This document shows, piece after piece, positions 1 to 6,158 of a stretch of 7,823 nucleotides of DNA. Both the position numbers and the translations under genes were made by a program. The stretch lies in assembly GCA_023453725.1 (NCBI GenBank), contig JAEXTB010000215.1, forward strand, positions 1 to 7,823, written 5' to 3'. Below the pieces are notes generated by a model. That model did no database searches. It had not been told where the DNA came from and saw only the letters and a program-made list of their open reading frames with translations. How positions within the stretch are numbered: the stretch's first letter is position 1; every line of letters begins with the position of its first letter. The DNA is from Bacillota bacterium (GTDB lineage Bacteria; Bacillota; Clostridia; Christensenellales; CAG-138).

Positions 1-407
1 CCCTTATTGCGGTACTGCCACGGCTCATCCATGCCGACAACGGGCGCAACCGTAACATCTTTAAGGCCGCCAAGGCGGGTGAGCGCATCCTCCACCACCT
101 TGCGCTTGTAGGCAAGCTGCGCGGAATAGTCAAGGTGCTGCAGCGTACATCCGCCGCATTTTTCAAATATGGCGCAAGGCGGCTTCACACGGTCCTGCGC
201 CGGGGTGCGCACCTCCATCAGCTTTCCAACGCCGTAGCCGGTATTCGCTTTGATGATATGCGCCGCAACAAGTTCCCCCGGCAGCGCGCCGGGTACAAAT
301 ACCGCGTATCCGTCAACCCGGCCAATTCCTTCCCCTTCCGCGCCCAACGCGTTGATTTCGAGAATAATATCGTCGTTGCGCTCGACAGGCGGACGTTTTT
401 GCTGCAT
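1..407 (-). CDS. rlmD: 23S rRNA (uracil-5-)-methyltransferase, RlmD/RumA family, N-terminal part (3' end outside window)
   Basis: This is the first 135 codons of a RumA/TrmA-family SAM-dependent enzyme; the gene runs off the left edge. Family members methylate C5 of a uracil in 23S rRNA, U1939 for RlmD; the Bacillus homologue RlmCD modifies two sites. The start of the protein (about residues 10-65) looks like a TRAM RNA-binding domain, with GAEGEGIGRVDGYAVFVPGALPGE and a run of Gly, Val and charged residues. It is followed by the cysteine cluster C78-x5-C84-G-G-C87, then LQHLDYSAQLAYKRK, which gives three of the four [4Fe-4S] ligands of RumA. The fourth ligand, the SAM site and the catalytic Cys lie outside the window. 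The start is ATG at 407, with TAAGGAG at 414-420 six bases upstream. It lies 41 nt after the pfkA stop. Family assignment is firm, but the exact target uracil cannot be decided from this part. Confidence 0.9.
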   Translation of the reverse strand, partial: MQQKRPPVERNDDIILEINALGAEGEGIGRVDGYAVFVPGALPGELVAAHIIKANTGYGVGKLMEVRTPAQDRVKPPCAIFEKCGGCTLQHLDYSAQLAYKRKVVEDALTRLGGLKDVTVAPVVGMDEPWQYRNK

Positions 408-413
408 GTATTA

Positions 414-420
414 CTCCTTA
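414..420 (-). promoter_or_regulatory. Ribosome binding site of the rlmD-type gene
   Basis: TAAGGAG sits 6 nt upstream of the ATG at 405-407. It fixes the start of a gene that is truncated at the window edge. Confidence 0.8.
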
Positions 421-424
421 ACAT

Positions 425-442
425 CCTGTTTACACAAACAGG
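425..442 (-). repeat. Perfect 7-bp inverted repeat between pfkA and the rlmD-type gene
   Basis: On the minus strand the sequence reads CCTGTTT-GTGT-AAACAGG, a perfect 7-bp stem with a 4-nt loop. It lies 6 nt after the pfkA stop codon and just upstream of the next gene's ribosome binding site. No T-run follows it (the next bases are ATGTTAAGG), so it is not a standard Rho-independent terminator. It could be a weak mRNA hairpin protecting the 3' end of the pfkA message, or a protein-binding palindrome (inner TGTTT-N4-AAACA). It lacks the central CG expected of a CcpA cre site. Confidence 0.5.
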
Positions 443-448
443 GTCACA

Positions 449-1411
449 TTAAAATTTGGTCAGAAAATCATTCATTCCATATAGTTCGGAATCAAACCGG
501 TCTACCTTTTCCACCGCTTCCTGCAAGGTGACCTCTATCATCTTGTTGTCCCGGATGCCTACTGCAAGGCCTCCCCTGCCTTCATTTAAAAGATCGACAG
601 CGCGTACGCCCATGCGTGTCGCCAATATCCGGTCAAACGCGGAAGGATCGCCGCCGCGCTGGATATAGCTTAATACCACGGCCTTGATTTCCACATCCGA
701 ATGTTCCCGCACGTAATTGGCAAAGTCCTCGGCATGGCCTGCACCTTCCGCAATAATCACCATACTTGTAAGCCTCCCGCGAAGCTTGTTGTCCATCAGC
801 CTTCTTGTGGCATCCTCCCAGGAGTATTCCCGCTCTGGCAAAAGTGTAATATCCGCAGGCCCTGCAATGCCTGCCCAAAGGGCGATGTCGCCGCAGTTGC
901 GGCCCATGACCTCTACAACACCCACACGGTCATGCGCGCGCATGGTATCGCGAATTTTGCCGATCTCATGAATGACGTTGTTGACCGCCGTATCAAAGCC
1001 GATGGTATAGTCCGTATACCCCATATCGTTGTCTATTGTGCCAGGAAGGCCAATGGTGGGAATACCCGCATTGGTCAGCGCAAGCGCGCCCTTATAGCTG
1101 CCATCCCCGCCGATGACGACGACGCCATCTATGTTGTAAGCGCGCAGCACCTTGATGGCCTGCGCCTGTCCTTCCGGCGTTTTGAACTGCTCGCTGCGGG
1201 CCGTACGCAATACGGTGCCGCCCTTTTCGAGGATGTTGTGGACGTCGTCATACTGGAGCTGCTGGAGCCTTCCTTCCATCAAACCCTGATAACCGTGGTA
1301 AATCCCCATGACAATCATGCCCTTATCCAACCCTGCCTTCAATACGGCACGGATTGCCGCATTCATGCCCGGGGTATCCCCTCCGCTTGTCAAAACGCCG
1401 ATCCGTTTCAT
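449..1411 (-). CDS. pfkA: ATP-dependent 6-phosphofructokinase
   Basis: This cytoplasmic glycolytic enzyme phosphorylates fructose 6-phosphate to fructose 1,6-bisphosphate. The protein is 320 aa, the usual length of bacterial PfkA. Residues follow the E. coli literature numbering: GGDTPGMN with G11, R72, GGDGS with D103 and G104, PGTIDND with G124, catalytic D127 and D129, R162, MGR with R171, E222 and R252 in IQRGG. G104 and G124 indicate ATP rather than pyrophosphate as phosphoryl donor. Two substrate-site positions differ from E. coli: 243 is Lys instead of Arg, and 249 is Tyr instead of His. Several effector-site positions also differ (25 Lys, 54 Tyr, 59 Asn, 187 Asp, 213 Arg). The ATG at 1411 was chosen because MKRIGVLTSGGD matches the family start. 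An in-frame ATG at 1417 adds only Met-Glu. The gene begins 29 nt after dnaE. Confidence 0.97.
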   Translation of the reverse strand: MKRIGVLTSGGDTPGMNAAIRAVLKAGLDKGMIVMGIYHGYQGLMEGRLQQLQYDDVHNILEKGGTVLRTARSEQFKTPEGQAQAIKVLRAYNIDGVVVIGGDGSYKGALALTNAGIPTIGLPGTIDNDMGYTDYTIGFDTAVNNVIHEIGKIRDTMRAHDRVGVVEVMGRNCGDIALWAGIAGPADITLLPEREYSWEDATRRLMDNKLRGRLTSMVIIAEGAGHAEDFANYVREHSDVEIKAVVLSYIQRGGDPSAFDRILATRMGVRAVDLLNEGRGGLAVGIRDNKMIEVTLQEAVEKVDRFDSELYGMNDFLTKF

Positions 1412-1420
1412 TTCCATCCA

Positions 1421-1427
1421 TCCCTTT
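1421..1427 (-). promoter_or_regulatory. Ribosome binding site of pfkA
   Basis: AAAGGGA lies 10 nt before the family-type ATG at 1411 and only 4 nt before the alternative in-frame ATG at 1417. The spacing therefore favours the 1411 start, although the match to AAGGAGG is imperfect. Confidence 0.55.
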
Positions 1428-1440
1428 CTGAAAATAACAA

Positions 1441-4400
1441 TTATATCTGAGAATAAAGCCGTTCCCTTGCCCGATCGCGCTGGGATTCGGGGCTTTTTAC
1501 TGCGATTTTTACGTTTTGCGCTCCAATCAGGTTCCGTATGCTTGTAAGAAACCCGTCCGTCAGGTTGACGCAATACTCTTTCGGCAGCCGCTTGCCGCAG
1601 TTACCCTGTTCACACAATATCACCGGAACGTTGCCGGGATAATGGGAAAGCAGCTCCACGGTTTGCGCATACAGCTCTTTTGTGAGCTGTTCATACCTTA
1701 GATACAGCGTAGGCACAACTTCCTCAAGCGGAATCATTTCGTCCACAAGTATGCTGTTCTTCTGGTTTTCTCGCATATTGAGCTTTCCTGTTACCATGAC
1801 GGCACGCGCAGGATAGAATATATTTGCTACCTGCGTGAGCGTGCGAGGGAACAGCACGAGCTCCACCGTACCAGTCACGCCTTCAAGCACCGCGTACCCC
1901 ATCAGGCTGTTGCCCGCACGGGTTGGTTTGCGCTCTACCTGTGTCAGAAGCCCTCCGGTGCGCACGCGGTCATTGTCCCGCGGAGCTTGAGACCCGTCCG
2001 CCTCCTGTAAATCCAGGACGCTATATTCCATGGCGGACAATACACCCTCGTAATCGTCAAGCGGATGGCCGCTGATATAGACGCCAATCGCCTCACGCTC
2101 TTTATCCAGTATGGTCTGGTGTGAAAGTTCCGGAATATCTGGCAGCTGGATGGCAACACTTTGGAGCGCGGGCGCTCCGCCTCCCAGATCAAATAACGAT
2201 ATCTGCCCCTGATCACGCATCTTCTTTGTCTGCGCGGCGCTCTCAAGCGCCCGCTCATATACGCCGATGAGCTGCACGCGCTTTACACGCATGCCGTCAA
2301 AGCCGCCCGCATAGATAAGACCTTCCAATGCGCGCTTGTTTAACCCCTCCGAGCGGTCCACAAAATCAAAGAAATCCCGGAACGCGCCTCCGCGCTCCCG
2401 CTCGCGTACCATCTGCTGCATGGCGCTCTCGCCGACATTGCGCACGGCGCAAAGCCCGAAACGGATGGCGCCGTTCTCTACCGAGAAGCGGGCGCGGCTT
2501 TTGTTGACGTCCGGCGGCAGGACTTTGATGCCCATTCTGCGGGCGCTGTAGACGTATTTTGCTACGTCATCTGCGCTGCCAAGGTAGCTGTTCAATAGCG
2601 CCGCCATGAACTCCGCCTTGTAATAGAGCTTTAAGTATGCGGTGCGGTAAGCGACCACGGCATAGCACGCCGCGTGGGATTTATTGAAGGCGTAGGAGGC
2701 AAAATCCATCAATTCATCGAATATCTTATTCGCCGCCTCAGCGGATACGCCGTTTTTAACAGCGCCCAGAATTCCTTCCTCTTCGTTGCCATATATAAAG
2801 TTTGCACGTTCTTTGGCCATGACGTCGTGCTTTTTCTTGCTCATGGCACGGCGCACCAGATCGCTCCTCCCCAAAGAATAGCCGCCAAGGTCACGTACGA
2901 TCTGCATGACCTGCTCCTGGTATACCATACAGCCGTATGTGTTTTGCAATATGGGCCGGAGCTTTTCCGTGACATAGGTAACAGAAATGGTACCATGCTT
3001 TGCGCCCACATAGCGCGGAATTTGGGCCATGGGGCCGGGGCGGAACAAAGAGATGCCCGCGATAATATCTTCAAAGCTGTCGGGCTTTAGTTGCATCATA
3101 AACTGGCGCATGCCCGCACTTTCCAACTGGAATACGCCATCGGTATCCCCGCTTGCGATCATCTGATAGACCTTGGGGTCGTCATACGCCATGCCATCCA
3201 ATTCCGGCGCTTCTTTGCCATTCTGGCGGATAAAATCGAGCGTATCCCGGATCACAGTGAGCGTCCGAAGACCCAAAAAATCCATCTTCAAAAGGCCCAG
3301 TTCTTCAAGCGTCCCCATGGGAAACTGGGTGGTAACGGATTCATCGTTCTTCTGCAGCGGAACCACTTCCATGACGGGGCTGCGGGAAATTACTACGCCC
3401 GCTGCGTGCGTGGAAGCATGGCGCGGCTGGCCTTCGAGCCTGCGGGAAAGGTCGATGAGGTTTTTGACCTCCGCCTCATTGTCGTATGCTGCACGCAGTT
3501 CAGGGGACATGGAAAGAGCGCGCTCGAGCGTCATATTGAGCTCGTAAGGCACCATTTTAGCGACCTTATCAACATCGCCATAGGACATGTGCAGCGCGCG
3601 GCCCACATCCCGTACGGCTGCTCGAGCAGCCATGGTTCCAAATGTAATAATCTGAGCCACATGGTCGGCGCCATACTTGCCCACCACGTAGTCGATGACC
3701 TCCTGCCGCCGCTCGTAGCAAAAGTCCACATCGAAATCCGGCATGGAAATACGCTCCGGGTTTAAGAAGCGTTCAAACAGTAGGCCGTACTTTAACGGAT
3801 CAACGTCCGTAATATTGAGGCAGTACGCGGCCAAGCTTCCAGCGCCGCTGCCGCGGCCGGGGCCCACGATAATGCCGTTGCGCTTTGCAAAATCGATAAA
3901 ATCCCAGACGATTAAAAAGTAATCCACAAAGCCCATGCGCTCAATGACGCCAAGCTCGTATTCGAGTCGCTCGCGCTCCACAGAACCTGCGCCGGGCATT
4001 TTTTTCGCTAAGCCCTCATCGCACAGTTTTCTTAAAAACGCGGCATTTTCCATGCCATCCGGCGCGGCAAACCCGGGCAGGTGCTTTTCCCCAAACGCAA
4101 TGGAGAGCTCGCATTTATCGGCGATCTCCTGTGTGGTGGTAAACGCCTCGGGATACTGCCCCAGTACAGCGCGCATTTCCTGCTCGCTCTTCAAATAAAA
4201 CTCGTCCGCGTGCATGCGCATACGGTTCGGCTCATCCACAAACGTGTTGGTCTGAACGCACAGCAGCACATCCTGCACCTGGGCGTCCTCTTTGTTGACA
4301 TAGTGGACGTCGTTGGTGGCGACAAGCTTTACGCCGATCTCCTGGGCAATCTGCACCAGCCCCGGCAAAACTTCTTTCTGCTCCGGGATGCCGTGATCCT

Positions 4401-4920
4401 GAAGCTCAATATAAAAATCTTCCCCAAACATGCCCTTGAGCCGCTCGGCAAGCGCCTTTGCGCCGTTGTAGTTGCCCTGCAAAAGCCGCTGCGGAATATC
4501 CCCGGCCAAGCATGCAGAGAGGCAGATCAACCCTTCAGAATGTTGGGATAACAGGTCATAATCGATGCGGGGCTTGTAGTAGAAGCCGTTTAAAAACGCC
4601 TCGGAAGAAAGGCGCATCAGGTTTTTATACCCCGTCTGATCTTTGCATAGCAATATGAGGTGCGCATATTCCCTATCCTTGGAGCCTTCCCGGTCCAGCA
4701 TGGAGCGGGGCGCGACATACGCTTCCATACCGATGATGGGTTTGATGTTCTCTTTTTTGCAGGCCTTGTAAAAATCGACAACGCCGTACATCACGCCATG
4801 ATCGGTAATGGCGAGCGACTCCATGCCGTGTTTTTTTGCGCATACAACAAGCTCCCCGATGCGCGCCGCGCCATCGAGGAGACTATACTGCGTATGGACA
4901 TGCAGATGGGTAAAGGCCAT
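1441..4920 (-). CDS. dnaE: DNA polymerase III subunit alpha (DnaE)
   Basis: This is a C-family replicative DNA polymerase that extends primers as part of the replisome. At 1159 aa it is close to E. coli DnaE (1160). Domain order: PHP domain (about 1-270, starting HLHVHTQYSLLDG); palm with the catalytic Asp pair in PDFDVDF (D395, D397) and the third Asp in KMDFLGLRTLT (D547); fingers (FRPGPMAQIPRY around 626-637, YQEQVMQIVRDLGGY around 667-681, FNKSHAACYA around 745-754); helix-hairpin-helix region (about 800-875); clamp-binding motif QISLF (906-910); OB fold (about 985-1065); and a C-terminal domain (about 1070-1159) in the position of the tau-binding domain. All nine PHP metal ligands expected from M. 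tuberculosis DnaE1 are present. The start ATG at 4920 is 16 nt after the upstream HPr-like stop. Only a weak AAGG (4935-4938), overlapping that stop and 14 nt away, serves as a ribosome binding site, so translation may be coupled. A PolC is probably encoded elsewhere if the host is a Firmicute. Confidence 0.98.
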   Translation of the reverse strand: MAFTHLHVHTQYSLLDGAARIGELVVCAKKHGMESLAITDHGVMYGVVDFYKACKKENIKPIIGMEAYVAPRSMLDREGSKDREYAHLILLCKDQTGYKNLMRLSSEAFLNGFYYKPRIDYDLLSQHSEGLICLSACLAGDIPQRLLQGNYNGAKALAERLKGMFGEDFYIELQDHGIPEQKEVLPGLVQIAQEIGVKLVATNDVHYVNKEDAQVQDVLLCVQTNTFVDEPNRMRMHADEFYLKSEQEMRAVLGQYPEAFTTTQEIADKCELSIAFGEKHLPGFAAPDGMENAAFLRKLCDEGLAKKMPGAGSVERERLEYELGVIERMGFVDYFLIVWDFIDFAKRNGIIVGPGRGSGAGSLAAYCLNITDVDPLKYGLLFERFLNPERISMPDFDVDFCYERRQEVIDYVVGKYGADHVAQIITFGTMAARAAVRDVGRALHMSYGDVDKVAKMVPYELNMTLERALSMSPELRAAYDNEAEVKNLIDLSRRLEGQPRHASTHAAGVVISRSPVMEVVPLQKNDESVTTQFPMGTLEELGLLKMDFLGLRTLTVIRDTLDFIRQNGKEAPELDGMAYDDPKVYQMIASGDTDGVFQLESAGMRQFMMQLKPDSFEDIIAGISLFRPGPMAQIPRYVGAKHGTISVTYVTEKLRPILQNTYGCMVYQEQVMQIVRDLGGYSLGRSDLVRRAMSKKKHDVMAKERANFIYGNEEEGILGAVKNGVSAEAANKIFDELMDFASYAFNKSHAACYAVVAYRTAYLKLYYKAEFMAALLNSYLGSADDVAKYVYSARRMGIKVLPPDVNKSRARFSVENGAIRFGLCAVRNVGESAMQQMVRERERGGAFRDFFDFVDRSEGLNKRALEGLIYAGGFDGMRVKRVQLIGVYERALESAAQTKKMRDQGQISLFDLGGGAPALQSVAIQLPDIPELSHQTILDKEREAIGVYISGHPLDDYEGVLSAMEYSVLDLQEADGSQAPRDNDRVRTGGLLTQVERKPTRAGNSLMGYAVLEGVTGTVELVLFPRTLTQVANIFYPARAVMVTGKLNMRENQKNSILVDEMIPLEEVVPTLYLRYEQLTKELYAQTVELLSHYPGNVPVILCEQGNCGKRLPKEYCVNLTDGFLTSIRNLIGAQNVKIAVKSPESQRDRARERLYSQI

Positions 4921-4936
4921 TTTTAACCGTTTAACC

Positions 4937-5191
4937 TTAGCCTTTGCGGGTAAGTTCTACCATCGCGCTCATGGCGACGTCTTCGTCCGGCCCGTTTACA
5001 AACAGATGAATGGTGTCCCCCTGCCCTACGCCAAGGGACAATACGCCCATAATGGACTTTGCGTTGACCTTCTTGTTGCCCTTTTCAATGAGCATCTGGG
5101 AGGTAAAGCCGCTTGCAATCTGTACAAACTGGGCCGCAGGGCGCGCACGCAGCCCTTCTGAGTTCTGGATGGTCAGCACCTTATGTATCAT
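4937..5191 (-). CDS. HPr-family protein, Crh-like (Arg replaces catalytic His15)
   Basis: This is an 84-aa HPr-fold protein. HPr carries phosphate from PEP through the PTS at His15 and is also phosphorylated at Ser46 by HPr kinase to act as a CcpA co-effector. With the ATG at 5191 the numbering matches the family exactly: the motif around position 15 reads GLRARPAA, so residue 15 is Arg (CGT, 5147-5149) while Arg17 and Pro18 are kept. The regulatory motif NAKSIMG places Ser46, Ile47 and Met48 where expected. Loss of His15 with retention of Ser46 is the hallmark of Bacillus Crh, which has Gln15. Crh is likewise encoded next to whiA, so the neighbourhood agrees. PTS phosphotransfer through this protein is therefore unlikely, and a signalling role is inferred. 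A GTG at 5194 would add one residue and sits too close to the ribosome binding site. No HPr kinase is visible in the window. Confidence 0.93.
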   Translation of the reverse strand: MIHKVLTIQNSEGLRARPAAQFVQIASGFTSQMLIEKGNKKVNAKSIMGVLSLGVGQGDTIHLFVNGPDEDVAMSAMVELTRKG

Positions 5192-5198
5192 CACGACG

Positions 5199-5207
5199 CC
5201 TCCTTTT
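5199..5207 (-). promoter_or_regulatory. Strong ribosome binding site of the HPr-like gene
   Basis: AAAAGGAGG is a near-perfect Shine-Dalgarno sequence. It is 7 nt from the ATG at 5191 but only 4 nt from the in-frame GTG at 5194, so it decides for the ATG and for a protein with residue 15 = Arg and residue 46 = Ser. It is the strongest such site in the window. Confidence 0.85.
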
Positions 5208-5234
5208 GATTATCAATACCCACGCCAGGGCAAA

Positions 5235-6155
5235 TCAACGCAGGTTTTCAGCAATTTGCAACAACCGCTGCAAACGATGATTCATACCGGATTTTCCAAT
5301 GCCTGCAAGATCCGCAAGCTCTTGCAAGCTTGCGTCCGGATGATGCAGCCTAAGTTCCGCCGTTTCCTTTAATGCGGGAGTAAGCCGCCTGTGACTTTTG
5401 TGCCGCAAAATCCGCTCAATGGCTTCCAGCTGTTCTCCCGCCGCATTGACGGTCTTTCCTATATTGGCGGTTTCACAGTTGCTCATACGGTTGATATAGT
5501 TCCGCAATTCCTTTTCCGCACGCGTATCCTCAAACGATAACGTTGCGGTGGATGCGCCAAGCAACGCGAGAAACGAGGCGATGCGATCGCCCTCTTTTAA
5601 GTATACCACAGTTCGTTCCTTGCGGCGAACCGATTTTGCCTCCAAGCCAAGGACCGTCATCATGCTGCAAAGCGCATGGGCAAACGGTTCGTTTCGGCAG
5701 ACGATCTCAAGATGATAGGCGCGTTTCGGGTCGGAACACGAACCCGCGCCCATAAATACGCCGCGCAAAAACGCTTTTTGCAGGTCTTCCGTCTTTAAAG
5801 CAAGGAGCGGGAGCTCCTGTGTAAGCTCTACGCCTGCATCCGTCCTCTTGAAAAGTCCGGCGTCTGAAAGCAGCGCCTCACAGCCATCACCTGTAAGCGT
5901 AACCACAGTGAGCGTCAGGCGGCGTTCCGTATCCCTTAACGATATCGTCGCATCTACTTCATAAAGCGAAGTGACCAAGGCGGCGATGTGCCGGCCGACC
6001 TCATGCGTTTCCGTCACATACTCAATGCCGAGAGCCCGGCCCAGCTTTAATGCGCCCGCAGCATGCGTCAGCCCGAAAAGCTGCGCGCGCTTCAATGCTT
6101 CCGACCGGAGGCGGATATGCGCAAGTTCCTGCTTCACGCCCCTGGAAAAGGACAT
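5235..6155 (-). CDS. whiA: DNA-binding protein WhiA
   Basis: WhiA is a conserved Gram-positive protein: in Streptomyces it is a sporulation transcription factor, and in Bacillus it affects cell division and chromosome segregation. The protein has 306 aa, near the family norm. The N-terminus MSFSRGVKQEL is typical. Residues 20-210 correspond to the LAGLIDADG-homing-endonuclease-like fold, including FLRGVFMGAGSCSDP (129-143) and YHLEIV (147-152). The C-terminal DNA-binding part contains NRMSNCETANIGKTVNAAGEQLEAI (222-246) and the helix-turn-helix SLQELADLAGIGKSGMNHRLQRL (276-298). The Cys-Cys pair that I recall near residue 20 in Bacillus WhiA is absent (EALKRAQL here). The start ATG at 6155 is 3 nt after the rlmN stop. 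Its ribosome binding site GGGGGAG (6164-6170), 8 nt upstream, lies inside the 3' end of rlmN. The following HPr-like gene is 43 nt downstream, as in the Bacillus whiA-crh pair. Confidence 0.96.
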   Translation of the reverse strand: MSFSRGVKQELAHIRLRSEALKRAQLFGLTHAAGALKLGRALGIEYVTETHEVGRHIAALVTSLYEVDATISLRDTERRLTLTVVTLTGDGCEALLSDAGLFKRTDAGVELTQELPLLALKTEDLQKAFLRGVFMGAGSCSDPKRAYHLEIVCRNEPFAHALCSMMTVLGLEAKSVRRKERTVVYLKEGDRIASFLALLGASTATLSFEDTRAEKELRNYINRMSNCETANIGKTVNAAGEQLEAIERILRHKSHRRLTPALKETAELRLHHPDASLQELADLAGIGKSGMNHRLQRLLQIAENLR

Positions 6156-6158
6156 GGA

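Noticed and set aside
427..440. CcpA cre site in the pfkA-rlmD spacer
   Set aside because: The 14-bp palindrome has the TG...CA ends but lacks the central CG that cre sites require.
425..442. Rho-independent terminator after pfkA
   Set aside because: The 7-bp stem is AT-rich in its inner half and is followed by ATGTTAAGG instead of a T-run, with the next gene's ribosome binding site immediately after.
701..1450. 249-codon plus-strand open frame opposite pfkA
   Set aside because: It is antisense to a clear pfkA, reads as low-conservation His/Arg/Ala-rich sequence, and shows no recognisable domain. Such frames are expected opposite conserved genes at this GC.
1412..1573. In-frame 54-codon N-terminal extension of pfkA reaching into dnaE
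   Set aside because: It overlaps the conserved C-terminus of dnaE. The extension is Lys/Arg-rich and unlike any PFK, and MKRIGVLTSGGD is the family start, so the open frame is incidental.
3091..3765. 224-codon plus-strand open frame opposite dnaE
   Set aside because: It is antisense to the catalytic core of dnaE, with no recognisable motif or convincing ribosome binding site.
5206..5216. Short palindrome TTGATTATCAA upstream of the HPr-like gene as an operator
   Set aside because: Only 5-bp arms, overlapping the ribosome binding site. A dyad this short is likely by chance.
5199..5234. Internal promoter in the whiA to HPr-like spacer
   Set aside because: A TTGCCC and a GATAAT can be picked out on the minus strand, but they are only about 13 nt apart, too close for a sigma-A promoter.
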